Source: Deltaproteobacteria bacterium
GTDB taxonomy: Bacteria; Desulfobacterota; Binatia; Binatales; Binataceae
Assembly: GCA_021794015.1 (NCBI GenBank)
Contig: JAJYRQ010000011.1
Span: forward strand, 33,551 to 97,550
DNA: 64,000 nt
Direction: 5' to 3'
Shown here: positions 16,470 through 24,737 of the stretch, in pieces
How the letters are laid out: each line of letters starts with the position of its first letter
Position numbering within the stretch: the stretch's first letter is position 1
Notes under the pieces: model-generated
Told to the model about the DNA's origin: nothing
What the model saw: only the letters and a program-made list of their open reading frames with translations
Databases searched by the model: none
Translations under genes and position numbers: made by a program

Positions 16470-17975
16470 TTGTTGTTGAAGAGGAAAAGCGGCGCAGCGC
16501 TGGTTCTTGCCGCCATGTTAGCGACGTCTCCCGTTTCGGTCGCGTATCCCGGAACCAGCAGCGAAGAGGCCGGCGCGGCAGCGAAGCTCAGCAACATGGC
16601 GTTCGACCTGCTCAATCACGTCAGCAGCCAAGGTACAGCCGCGGCCCAAACGCTCGTTGGTCCGACGGCCAGCGTGGCGGGAGACGCCCAGGTGCTGGCC
16701 GACGCGCTCAATAAAGGAGACCTGGCGGCTGCAACCCGAGCACGCGCGGCGCTCGGACAGGATCGCGCCTCGTTGGCGGCGGCGCTCTCCAATCAACCCG
16801 AGTTGGCAGCCAACGCCCAGCTTAAGCGCAGCGTCGATGAACTGCTGGCGCTTGCCCTGCCCCTTAGCGCCGCCAAAGCGGAAGCGCCGGCGCTTGAAAA
16901 ATCGGGCGACCTCGAGCCGCCGCATACCGCCCCCGCGCGACCGCCAGAGGGGTATGCCTCCAGAGCCACGGAGCGGCCAACGATCACGGTAGAATCGGCC
17001 TCACGCGACGGCGAGCGATGGCACGTAAAGGGCTGGTTTGCCGGCCGGGCGCTAGCGTCGGCCGGCCTTTACGAAGGCGGCGAGCTTGTCTACCCGCTGA
17101 AAGTAGGGCCTGAACTGGGGGAACAACGGGTCAACTTCGACCTTAAGCTAAACGGCGCCGGGCCGGATACGGCACTGCGGGTCTCAGACCGCGCCGGCCA
17201 CGTTGCCCAGGCCGTGCTGAGCCCGGCTCTGCGTTCGCCGGCTGCCGGTGCGGCTGCGGCGAGCGCCGCGGCAGGTGCCGATTCGGCTGCCCCAGCCTCG
17301 CCTGCACGCCCCTCGGCCAACATCGCCGAGATCCCGGGCTCAGGAGCGCTCGCCGGCGGTCCTGCGCAGAATTTGTCCGCTCCCGCAGTAACGGTCAACA
17401 TCGTGAGCCTCGTCCGGTCCGATCCGCTCGCGCCACAGTATCGCGTCATCGGCCAGATAAACGGCACGCCGGTGCGTCGGGCCGGGATATATGTAGACGG
17501 GCGCCTGGTCAAGCGGATCGCGGTAAATCCCAGCCAGCAGGTGAACGTCTTTGACGAACGGTTTATCGCTCGCTCCGGCAACGCGAGCATCCGCACCTAC
17601 ACTACCGGCAACCGCTTCGTTGAGACGACGCTTGCGCTTGGCGGCGGGCCCGGCCAGACGTTGCAGCCATACGGGGCGAGCGGGTATCCGTTACTGGGAG
17701 CGCTCTCGCCATTCGTCCCCGGCCTGGCAGCACTCGGCAGTTTGGGCTATCTGGCGGGGGCGCTGCCTTACGGCTACGCCGCCCCGGGCGCGCCTGGCGG
17801 CCCAGGCATGTCTGCTCCGCCCAATCCCTATGGAGTACCGAACCCTTACGCCGCGCCGAATCCGTATGCTGCGCCGAATCCGTATGCTGCGCCCAACCCT
17901 TACGGCGCGCCAAACCCGTATGCGGGCCCTTACGGGTCGGCCCCGGCTCCGTTTGGGATGCCGGGAGCACCCTGA
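16470..17975 (+). CDS. exported protein with two similar beta-rich modules and a PNPY-repeat tail
   Basis: About 500 residues. The start is one of three consecutive TTG codons (16470-16478), behind AGAAGG. The N-terminus is a signal peptide (RKSGAALVLAAMLATSPVSV, cut near SVA-YPG). An Ala-rich helical part (about 30-140) follows. Then come two modules that resemble each other: about 165-250 (TVESASRDGERWHVKGWFAG) and about 310-400 (NIVSLVRSDPLAPQYRVIGQ). Each ends in a strand-rich stretch that looks Ig-like. The C-terminal third is Gly/Pro-rich with six tandem PNPY hexapeptides. No family recognised; an envelope or surface role is inferred. Confidence 0.7.
   Translation: MLLKRKSGAALVLAAMLATSPVSVAYPGTSSEEAGAAAKLSNMAFDLLNHVSSQGTAAAQTLVGPTASVAGDAQVLADALNKGDLAAATRARAALGQDRASLAAALSNQPELAANAQLKRSVDELLALALPLSAAKAEAPALEKSGDLEPPHTAPARPPEGYASRATERPTITVESASRDGERWHVKGWFAGRALASAGLYEGGELVYPLKVGPELGEQRVNFDLKLNGAGPDTALRVSDRAGHVAQAVLSPALRSPAAGAAAASAAAGADSAAPASPARPSANIAEIPGSGALAGGPAQNLSAPAVTVNIVSLVRSDPLAPQYRVIGQINGTPVRRAGIYVDGRLVKRIAVNPSQQVNVFDERFIARSGNASIRTYTTGNRFVETTLALGGGPGQTLQPYGASGYPLLGALSPFVPGLAALGSLGYLAGALPYGYAAPGAPGGPGMSAPPNPYGVPNPYAAPNPYAAPNPYAAPNPYGAPNPYAGPYGSAPAPFGMPGAP
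17817..17924 (+). repeat. six in-frame 18-base repeats encoding xPNPYx
   Basis: Six adjacent 18-base units inside the exported-protein gene, each coding for a hexapeptide of the form A-P-N-P-Y-A/G. Units 3 and 4 are identical at the DNA level. The others differ mainly at third positions or in one residue, so the array is young but under reading-frame constraint. Copy number could vary by slippage. Pro/Tyr-rich tails of this kind occur in surface and spore-coat-type proteins, but no function can be assigned. Confidence 0.9.
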
Positions 17976-18185
17976 GACGTGGCGAACCGCCGACTTGGAG
18001 GCACCTCGGCCTCTGAGCGCGGACGCGGATTCTTACGCCTGCCGGAGCGAGCGTTGGCAACCCGTCTCGGCTTCGCCACGGGCCTCGGGCGCCGGCGCGT
18101 GGTCAATCTTGCCGGCGGTGGTTGCCAAAGCTTGCTTGGGGCGCACGCCGCAAAAGTGCTTTTACGTGGAAACGGTTGAACACTT

Positions 18186-18749
18186 ATGTTGATTCAAGCG
18201 ACGCAAATCCGACCCGGGATGGTCATCGAACATAACAACGACCTGTGGCGGGTACTGACCATAAGTCATATCACGCCCGGCAATTGGCGCGGGATGGTAC
18301 AGGCCAAATTGCGCAACCTGACCAGCGGCACTCAGACCGAGACACGCTTCCGCTCCGAAGACCGGCTCGAACGGGTCGTCCTCGAGCAGGTTACGATGGA
18401 GTTTCTCTACCAGGACGGCGACCTGTTCCATTTCATGAATACGCGGACCTACGAGCAGGTGACCATACCAAAAGAGTTGATCGAGGAGGCGGTGCCTTAC
18501 CTGGTGGCGAACCTGGCGGTCCAGGTGGAGTTCTTTGAAAGCCGGCCGCTTAACGTCGCGCTTCCCAAGACCGTCGCGCTCAGGGTCGCCAAGACCGAGC
18601 CGGGGCTGAAAAGCGCCGCGGTGACCAACACGCTCAAGCCCGCCACGCTCGAGACGGGAGCGGTGGTCCAGGTGCCGCACTTCGTTGTCGAGGGCGAGGT
18701 CATCACCATCAACACGGAGACCGGCGACTACGTCGGAAGGGCCAAATGA
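18186..18749 (+). CDS. efp: elongation factor P, non-lysine tip type
   Basis: A 187-residue EF-P, which binds next to the ribosomal P site and relieves stalling at polyproline. All three beta domains are present, from MLIQATQIRPGMVIEHNNDL to the C-terminal ITINTETGDYVGRAK. The loop that reaches the peptidyl-transferase centre reads ITPGNWRGMVQAKLRN. The residue aligned with E. coli Lys34 (beta-lysylated) is Asn33, followed by Trp34 and Arg35. No EF-P modification gene (epmA, epmB, earP, ymfI) is seen in the window. The upstream gene product carries six PNPY repeats and might itself need EF-P. The ATG at 18186 is the only plausible start. Confidence 0.93.
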   Translation: MLIQATQIRPGMVIEHNNDLWRVLTISHITPGNWRGMVQAKLRNLTSGTQTETRFRSEDRLERVVLEQVTMEFLYQDGDLFHFMNTRTYEQVTIPKELIEEAVPYLVANLAVQVEFFESRPLNVALPKTVALRVAKTEPGLKSAAVTNTLKPATLETGAVVQVPHFVVEGEVITINTETGDYVGRAK

Positions 18750-18762
18750 GCGGCGCCGGGCG

Positions 18763-19971
18763 ATGCGTTCGAAACCGGCGAGAGAAGCTCCTGCCCCGCG
18801 CTCCGCTCAAAGCAGAGACGGCGCGGCCGCCGGCCGCGGCCTGCGTTTAACGCCGGGGCTCTATGTTTTGCAGACCCAGCCCGGCTTCGAAGCCGTAGCG
18901 CTGGAGGAGGCCGCCGCTTTGGCCGGCGCAAGCCCCAAGGCCGACGGTGCTTCGGGCCGGGCGCGCAACGCCGTCGCTTTCAAAGCCGTCGGGCGGCGCA
19001 CGGTGCCTAGGCGGTCGGGGATGGCGCTCATCCGGCTGGCGCGGCCCGAGGCTCTGGCGTTCGGCCGCACCTTCGAGGACGCCTTCGCCCTGGTAGGCTA
19101 CTGTGCCGTGGCGCAGCAGGGGCGAGCTGCGCTGCTCAAGGTGCAGAGCGCCGCCTCCGATGCCGCGTTTATCGATCGGGCCCTTGCGACCAAGGGCCGG
19201 CTCTCTCCCGGCGGCCGCGCCGGCCACAGGCTGCGGTTTCGCGTGGTGGCTCGGCTTGCGGGACGGACCGATTTCTTACGGCGCGATCTCAGGCGCGCGG
19301 TCGAGGACGGTATCTGCCGGCGCGCCGATCGGGCATGGCGCATGGTCGAGGAGCGTCCCGACGTCGAGTTCTGGGCCACGATGCTTGGCGAGGAGTTCTT
19401 CCTCGCGCTCAGGCTGTCGGGGCCTCACGCGCAGCGCAGCGAGTCTCTGGCGGTTCAGCGGCCGGCGGCCTTGCGCCCTTCGGTCGCCGCGGCACTGGCG
19501 TGGCTTTCCAACCCTGCGCCCGACGACGTGGTGCTTGATCCGATGTGCGGCACGGGAAGCCTGATGATCGAGCGCGCCCGCCTGGGCCGCTACGCGATGC
19601 TGCTGGGGGGCGACCTTGCTCCACAGGCGGTTGCAGCCGCCCGCGCCAACCTCGGCCATCGTTACAAACCGTGCGGGCTTGCGCGCTGGGACGCAAGGCA
19701 ACTGCCGCTGCGCGACCAAAGCGTGAGCAAGCTTCTCTGCAACCTGCCCTGGGGCCTGACGCACGGGACAGCCGCCGACAATCGGCTTCTTTACCCGGCG
19801 CTGCTGCAGGAATTCATCCGGGTCTTGCAGCCGGGCGGCAGGATGGTGCTGCTGACCGCCGAAGGCTCGCTGATGCGCAAGCTCTGGAGCAGCCGCTTGC
19901 TGACGCCCGAACGCCTGCTGCACGTGACCATCCTTGGCCGTCCCGCCCAGGTCTACGCTTTGCGCCGCTGA
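18763..19971 (+). CDS. THUMP-type SAM-dependent RNA methyltransferase
   Basis: About 402 residues from the ATG at 18763, 14 bases after the efp stop. The frame is open upstream but overlaps efp. The middle part (about 45-230) is THUMP-like and would hold RNA. The C-terminal Rossmann domain has DPMCGTGSLMIE (motif I) and NLPWG, the (N/D)PPY-type catalytic motif in the variant form typical of Trm14/RlmL-like guanine-N2 methyltransferases. It ends with the strand pattern MVLLTAEGSLM. tRNA or 23S rRNA guanine is the likely target; the exact site is unknown. It is probably co-transcribed with efp. Confidence 0.85.
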   Translation: MRSKPAREAPAPRSAQSRDGAAAGRGLRLTPGLYVLQTQPGFEAVALEEAAALAGASPKADGASGRARNAVAFKAVGRRTVPRRSGMALIRLARPEALAFGRTFEDAFALVGYCAVAQQGRAALLKVQSAASDAAFIDRALATKGRLSPGGRAGHRLRFRVVARLAGRTDFLRRDLRRAVEDGICRRADRAWRMVEERPDVEFWATMLGEEFFLALRLSGPHAQRSESLAVQRPAALRPSVAAALAWLSNPAPDDVVLDPMCGTGSLMIERARLGRYAMLLGGDLAPQAVAAARANLGHRYKPCGLARWDARQLPLRDQSVSKLLCNLPWGLTHGTAADNRLLYPALLQEFIRVLQPGGRMVLLTAEGSLMRKLWSSRLLTPERLLHVTILGRPAQVYALRR

Positions 19972-20234
19972 GCCCCAGCCCACGCCGGGCGCCGCGCTCC
20001 GGCGCCAAGCCCCGACCCGTGCCGAGTGCCTCTGCCGGCGTGGCCGCCTGCGGCCGACGCCGTCGTGTCCACGCGGCAAACGCGCCCGCGCGAAGGCCGG
20101 CCGCGCCCGACGAAGCGTTGCCCTGATCCGCTGGAGTCTCGCCACAAGTACTCCACTGTTCGAGTTCCCAGGGAGTCGTAACGGCAGCACACGGCGCTGA
20201 CGCCGGCGACCGGCGTGCCGGCGTTTCGGCTGGC

Positions 20235-20534
20235 GACTTTCGAAAGGCGTAGTCGAACGCGTGCAAGGCTGCCGGCTTGCGGCCGCTGCTGGTGCATGAC
20301 CTCCGCCGGACAGCCGTGCGCAACATGGTCCGACCCGGCATCCTCGATGGCGTCGTGATGACGCTTTCGGGCCATAAGACCCCAAGTATCTTCGACCGCT
20401 ACAAAATCGTGAGCGAGGCCGACCTTGAGCGAGCGGCCGAACGCCTGCAATCCCATCTGGCCGGCCAACCGACCCAGAGCAAAATCGCTCCGATCGGTGC
20501 CCATCCGAATTCGGACCAAGAACCAAAAATCTGA
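20235..20534 (+). pseudogene. C-terminal remnant of a tyrosine recombinase (phage integrase) with an in-frame amber
   Basis: The reading frame encodes DFRKA, then TAG at 20250-20252, then SNACKAAGLRPLLVHDLRRT, followed by VMTLSGHKTPSIFDRY and a C-terminal helix. HDLRRT holds the second catalytic arginine, SGHK the histidine and DRY the nucleophile tyrosine of the XerC/D-type active site. The TAG sits where relatives have Trp, a one-base change from TGG. The catalytic N-terminal half (first Arg, Lys) is missing. The 260 bases between the methyltransferase stop and this point have no coherent frame. This is the relic of an integrase that may have brought in the neighbouring accessory genes. Confidence 0.75.
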
Positions 20535-20628
20535 CGCGACGGAGAGTGCGAGGCGCTTCGGCGCCCAGATCCTCAATTTAAAGGCGCTGACTAGCCAGCG
20601 ACACCTCGCCGCCACGCCGGCAACCGTG

Positions 20629-20658
20629 CTCGACGCCTCATACAAACCCTTGTATAAT
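20629..20658 (+). promoter_or_regulatory. candidate sigma-70-type promoter ahead of the toxin-antitoxin pair
   Basis: A perfect TATAAT at 20653-20658 lies 18 bases after CTCGAC (20629-20634), a weak -35. The toxin ATG at 20669 is only about ten bases from the -10 box, so the message would have almost no leader. Perfect -10 boxes are rare in this G+C-rich sequence. Confidence 0.45.
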
Positions 20659-20668
20659 GCGTGGGCGA

Positions 20669-21007
20669 ATGGTGAAGACGCTCTTCCGGCTCGGCTCGTC
20701 GCGGAGCGAGATCAGGAACTTTCCGGCCGACGCCAGACGGCGCGCCGGTTACCAGTTGTATCTCGTGCAATCGGGGCTCGAACCCTCCGATGGGAAGCCT
20801 ATGCCATCCGTGGGCGCCGGCGTACAAGAGATCGGGGTGCGCACCGGGAGGGAGCCTGGCGTCTTTTAGGTCGCGTAGTTCGAGGAAGCGGTTTATGCGC
20901 TTCATGCGTTCGAGAAGAAAGCTCGAAAGACGCCGAAGGCCGACTTGGATTTGGCCCGATCCCGACTGCGGGAGTTACTGAGGCGGCGCGCGGCCACGGG
21001 AATTTAG
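20669..21007 (+). pseudogene. HigB/phage Gp49-like toxin gene interrupted by two amber codons
   Basis: The frame from ATG 20669 to TAG 21005-21007 gives a 112-residue protein of the phage-derived Gp49-like/RelE-superfamily toxin type. It starts MVKTLFRLGSSRSEIRNFPA and includes YQLYLVQSGLEPSDGKPMPS, later FEEAVYALHAFEKKARKTPK and DLDLARSRLRELLRR. It is interrupted by two in-frame TAG codons at 20867-20869 and 20876-20878, where relatives have Y and K in a YVAKF-like strand. There is no frameshift, and the sequence after the stops is well conserved. The toxin is probably dead, which is usual when the antitoxin survives; read-through cannot be excluded. The antitoxin follows 10 bases later. Confidence 0.75.
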
Positions 21008-21016
21008 GAGCAGGTG

Positions 21017-21325
21017 ATGAATATCGAGCGGTCATCCGGGAACGTGTTTCGAGACCTCGGCTTCGGACCAAAAGAGGCCGAGGGCCTGCGCTTGCGCGCC
21101 CAGTTGATGGCGGAACTCAAACGGCTCATCCAGGCGCGCAAGCTGACGCAGAGCTCCGCGGCCAAGCTCTTCGGAGTAACCCAGCCTCGGGTCAGCGACC
21201 TTGTCCGCGGGAAAATCGACCTGTTCAGCATCGAGACTCTCGTCGACATGCTGACCCGCGCCGGCATCCGCGTCCAGCTTCGACTGGCACCCGCAGGCCG
21301 TCCTCCGCGCCACGAAGCGGCATGA
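21017..21325 (+). CDS. HigA-like XRE-family antitoxin
   Basis: A 102-residue helix-turn-helix protein starting at the ATG at 21017 with GGAG six bases upstream. A GTG just before it is less likely. The N-terminus (SSGNVFRDLGFGPKEAEGLR) is typical of the antitoxins that pair with Gp49-like toxins. The HTH is QSSAAKLFGVTQPRVSDLVR, followed by DLFSIETLVDMLTRAGI. It would bind its own promoter and neutralise the toxin encoded just upstream, the usual HigBA order. The gene itself is intact. It converges with the helicase gene, with 40 bases between the stops. Confidence 0.85.
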   Translation: MNIERSSGNVFRDLGFGPKEAEGLRLRAQLMAELKRLIQARKLTQSSAAKLFGVTQPRVSDLVRGKIDLFSIETLVDMLTRAGIRVQLRLAPAGRPPRHEAA

Positions 21326-21365
21326 TTCGGCGCTCAAAGCAGTAACGAAGAATCGACGTTATTGT

Positions 21366-24300
21366 CTAAGCCCTGGCAAGACGCGGGTCCCGGATCACTA
21401 GCTGCCAATCCGGGCCTGAGCGAGCGAATGCAAAACGCGGGTCGTTCGCTACCAGTCGAAAAGGCTGGCGGTCAGTAGACTCGACCGGAAGCCGCACTCG
21501 CCCATCCACCGAACAAAGTCGGAGCCCGCCGTCTTCCAACTGGCGAAGGTGGACCACACCAAGCCCATCGGCATTAGGAAGAGAAAACGGTTCGAAGTCC
21601 GGTGCTTTTGGACGCCGGTATTCTCGGAAGTCGCTGACAATTAGCTCCAACCAGTCGACCGTAGTCGGAGAGACATATGGCCGTCTCTCGTCCAAAAAGC
21701 CGGGGTCACGCAGAACTCGGGCGATTTCGAACACGCTTGCGTCGGGTGACGCAATCGATAGTGAGGCCAGTTCCGTGGACGCCACACGAGATCTAATGCC
21801 GGCCAGAAAAATTCGCGCGGCCAACTCATTAGGCACTCCTAATTCCAAGAGGAGCGCCAACCGTGCCAGGGGTTTAGCACGGTCTTCGTCCGCAGCCACA
21901 CGAACCTGCTGAGCCGCCGCATGAATGATCCAGGTGAGCTGATAGCCCCAGAAGTCTTTGCAGATGCTCGCTGCCTCCTTGTCGACATCGCACAACCCCC
22001 GTAAGCTCTGCCCGCTTAACCATCCTTCTCTCAGCGCCTCCAGACGCGATGCTTCCGGTGGATTACCTACTATTGGCGCTGCGTGCTGCCTCGCCCAATC
22101 CTCGATTTCCCGTACGGCGGACGTCAGCACCGAGAGCCTCTCGGGATTCGCCGCGATGGAATCAGCCACACGGGAAAAGACTCCGAGCGCGGCTTGCGCT
22201 TCAATGCCGACTCGCAGGGGGAGGCCAGATGACATTACGGCCCTTCGGCCAGCCACATCCGGTAGACGCACGAGCGCTGACTTTGCTCGGGCTCTCAGGA
22301 ACTGCACGACATCTCGTGCATCGACTTCGCTCCCGCTGGCGCGAGCCTGGATCGCTGCAAGCGATTGTCGGAAGACATCATCGATCCATGATTCCGGCTC
22401 GCCACCGCTAGGATTGACAAGATCGTCAAGTTGGAGTGCGAGTAGCTCATCATCGAGCAAATCGCAAAGATCTTCACAGGCTCCAGCTCGATGTCCTAGC
22501 CTTGAGAAGTCATTGTTCGCTGCGAGTTCCAACAACACTTCGAACGCTACTCCCGCCCTCGTCGCGATCTGGCGCAGTCGTTTGAGCAAGTAGAGCAGAC
22601 CGCTTTCAACTCGATCGGCTGTTGAACTCTCAAAGTACTGTCGTGCCAGGGCTTCCTGATTTCGCACTTGATAATCTGTCTGGCTCTGGTCGATTGCATA
22701 CAGAATCTTCCCTTCGCCGTCGACGAAAGCTCGACCAGCTCTCCCAGCTATATTCCAAAAGTCGCGCTTGTCGATTGGGTATTGTCCCGTATATGGCGAC
22801 GCTATGATCACACTCGATATCCCGACATTTACTCCCTGCGCGAGAGTGGTGGTTGCGATCACGATTTTTGGTGGCCCTGCGCGCATCAGGTGCTCCATCG
22901 CGAGGCGCACCTGCGGTGTAAGGCGGTTGCTGTGACACAGAACCCCGGCCCGCGCCGCCCGAACCTCGATCGCGCTATCGTCGAGCTCTTCTGAACAGAC
23001 GGCGACAAAAATCTTCCACTCACGCCCAGGCCAAGAATAATCGGGTGACTCCTCGCCGAGCGCTAGCAAAACAGCTTTCGCAAGTGACGGTATGGAGGTT
23101 GCTTTTCCCGAGAATATCATCACCGGTCCGATCTCGGACAGACGCACTGCCGCGGCGGCGACGGCCTCGTTTTTGTCGCAGGGGAAATACTTTCTCCGTC
23201 TGCCGAAGCCGAGCGGCCGCGCAACGATGAAAGAGGGATTGAAGGACGGTACCTCTCCCAGCCAATCCACACGCACACGCGACCCGTTCCAGCGCAGAAT
23301 GCCAAAACGCTCGGCAGAAGGTTTCCAAGGCGAAATGGCAACCGCTTGCGAGTCAGCAGCTATCCACTCTGCAAGGTCTTGTGCGTTCGGCAGGACCGCA
23401 GACAGGAGTAGGATTCTAGCACCTGTCGTTCGCGCCGCACTACGGAGGTGATCAACGAAAATTTCGTTTCTGACGTAGCGTTCGGACGGCCCCAAAAGAT
23501 GGCCCTCGTCAATGATAAACAGCTTAATTTTCGCTAGGAGGTCAGGTGCCGCTCTCAGAAGCGCTCGCGCTTTCTCTGGTGTGACTATCGTAATCGCGGC
23601 CTCAGCCGCGAGCTCCGTATCGACGCTGCTGACACGTGATCCTCCGTACAGGTGGGACACCCCGTAGCCCAGCCAATTAAAAGTGTCGTTAAGCGACCGC
23701 TCTATTTCCAGCGCAAGTGACCGAAACGGAGCCAGGTAGAAAACGCGAGCATCGTTGTCCGAAAGCAAGGTCTGCAAGATCGCGAGTTCAGCGACTCGCG
23801 TTTTTCCGGCGCTGGTGCGCAGGTTAATCACCGCGCCCCTATTGTTTTGATCAAGTGCCAACGGGAGAGCTTGCCGCTGTGACGTCCAGAATTCCGTGAT
23901 CGGATAACGAGCGAAAGCTAGAAGCTGAATATAGCGGCGCAACTCGTTTTGGTTGCCTGGCGGGAAATACGGTGGCAGAACCCGCCACGGTGAAGCATCG
24001 CCTAGGTCGCCGAGCATCAGTCGCAAAAGACGGACAACAGACCACCACCCCGGGTGTCCTCCCTCTGTGACGATCACGGTCGCGTCTTCAAGTTCCGCCA
24101 GCGCTTGCCGGAGCAGTTCGAAATCGCCGACGCAAATGAATTCGAGAGCGAGCGCTACGGCTCGCGCCACTGTAACCGTGATCGCCCATTCGTCGAGTTC
24201 GCCTTGCTCGCTGAAGTCTGCGTGATCCAGCAGCGTTGTCGAATTTATCGCGTGAACAAGACCTGGAATGTCCTTCCGAAGAAAAGCAGCAATGGCCCTT

Positions 24301-24734
24301 GCGGCGTCTGTCTGCTCTCTGACATTCCGCATGGTGACGAAAGCGCGAGAATAATGCCCGGCTGCATAGAATGCCATCGCGGCTACGAGCTCGTGGAAAC
24401 CGCTCTCTCTGGAGGATGGAGCCGACGGCCCGTGAACGTAATGAAGAAGAGAAGCGGCACGTTCTAAGCCATTGATGCCTACGGCCATTCTCTCGGGATC
24501 GTTAAGAGAAGAAGCGCGGGCGGTTTCGATGAGACTTGCCGCCGCTGCCAAAACCGAGTGAGCGGCGACGGAAACCTTGTCATCAAGGGCCGGGTCGAAG
24601 GCCGGAAAGTTCGCAGTGTCCTCTCGCACCTCGAACAGGACGTGCCTCGCCTGAGCCTGCGCGAAGAGGTTCCTCATCTGTGGCGCGTCAAATCTCAACA
24701 GTATCTGCCGCGCGGTTTCTTCGGGGATCGCCAT
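21366..24734 (-). CDS. hamB: HamB-like superfamily 2 helicase of a Hachiman-type defence pair
   Basis: A 1122-residue SF2 helicase with Ski2-like motifs. The Walker A is NLRTSAGKTRVAEL (about 304-317, RTSAGKT in place of the common PTGAGKT). Motif II is DEGH (409-412), motif III SAVLPN (445-450), motif V IATTTLAQGVNVG (about 626-638) and motif VI NIAGRAGR (661-668). Some 290 residues of mostly helical sequence precede the core and about 450 follow it. It starts 3 bases after the stop of a DUF1837-type nuclease gene. Hachiman (HamA nuclease plus HamB helicase) has exactly this pairing, and HamB unwinds DNA and controls HamA. Base composition is visibly less G+C-rich than the flanks, consistent with transfer. 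It could also be classed as AbpAB-like, a related system. Confidence 0.8.
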   Translation of the reverse strand: MAIPEETARQILLRFDAPQMRNLFAQAQARHVLFEVREDTANFPAFDPALDDKVSVAAHSVLAAAASLIETARASSLNDPERMAVGINGLERAASLLHYVHGPSAPSSRESGFHELVAAMAFYAAGHYSRAFVTMRNVREQTDAARAIAAFLRKDIPGLVHAINSTTLLDHADFSEQGELDEWAITVTVARAVALALEFICVGDFELLRQALAELEDATVIVTEGGHPGWWSVVRLLRLMLGDLGDASPWRVLPPYFPPGNQNELRRYIQLLAFARYPITEFWTSQRQALPLALDQNNRGAVINLRTSAGKTRVAELAILQTLLSDNDARVFYLAPFRSLALEIERSLNDTFNWLGYGVSHLYGGSRVSSVDTELAAEAAITIVTPEKARALLRAAPDLLAKIKLFIIDEGHLLGPSERYVRNEIFVDHLRSAARTTGARILLLSAVLPNAQDLAEWIAADSQAVAISPWKPSAERFGILRWNGSRVRVDWLGEVPSFNPSFIVARPLGFGRRRKYFPCDKNEAVAAAAVRLSEIGPVMIFSGKATSIPSLAKAVLLALGEESPDYSWPGREWKIFVAVCSEELDDSAIEVRAARAGVLCHSNRLTPQVRLAMEHLMRAGPPKIVIATTTLAQGVNVGISSVIIASPYTGQYPIDKRDFWNIAGRAGRAFVDGEGKILYAIDQSQTDYQVRNQEALARQYFESSTADRVESGLLYLLKRLRQIATRAGVAFEVLLELAANNDFSRLGHRAGACEDLCDLLDDELLALQLDDLVNPSGGEPESWIDDVFRQSLAAIQARASGSEVDARDVVQFLRARAKSALVRLPDVAGRRAVMSSGLPLRVGIEAQAALGVFSRVADSIAANPERLSVLTSAVREIEDWARQHAAPIVGNPPEASRLEALREGWLSGQSLRGLCDVDKEAASICKDFWGYQLTWIIHAAAQQVRVAADEDRAKPLARLALLLELGVPNELAARIFLAGIRSRVASTELASLSIASPDASVFEIARVLRDPGFLDERRPYVSPTTVDWLELIVSDFREYRRPKAPDFEPFSLPNADGLGVVHLRQLEDGGLRLCSVDGRVRLPVESTDRQPFRLVANDPRFAFARSGPDWQLVIRDPRLARA

Positions 24735-24737
24735 CGG

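Noticed and set aside
17817..17924. CRISPR array
   Set aside because: The units are 18 bases, contiguous, without spacers, and in frame inside a protein gene.
17979..18179. Possible 66-residue gene between the PNPY protein and efp
   Set aside because: It would start at a GTG three bases after the upstream stop with no ribosome site, and has no recognisable sequence.
19972..20300. A second copy of the tRNA-Lys 3' end marking the far border of the island
   Set aside because: Partial similarities such as TGGAGTCTCGCC are too short and diverged to call an attachment site.
20591..20905. Minus-strand frame across the toxin gene
   Set aside because: It is antisense to a frame that matches the Gp49-like toxin family along its whole length, even through the amber codons.
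20235..21007. Genome-wide reassignment of TAG
   Set aside because: Several intact genes here (for example the HyfC-like gene, the desulforedoxin-like gene at 9730 and the membrane peptide at 16249) end with TAG in the expected place.
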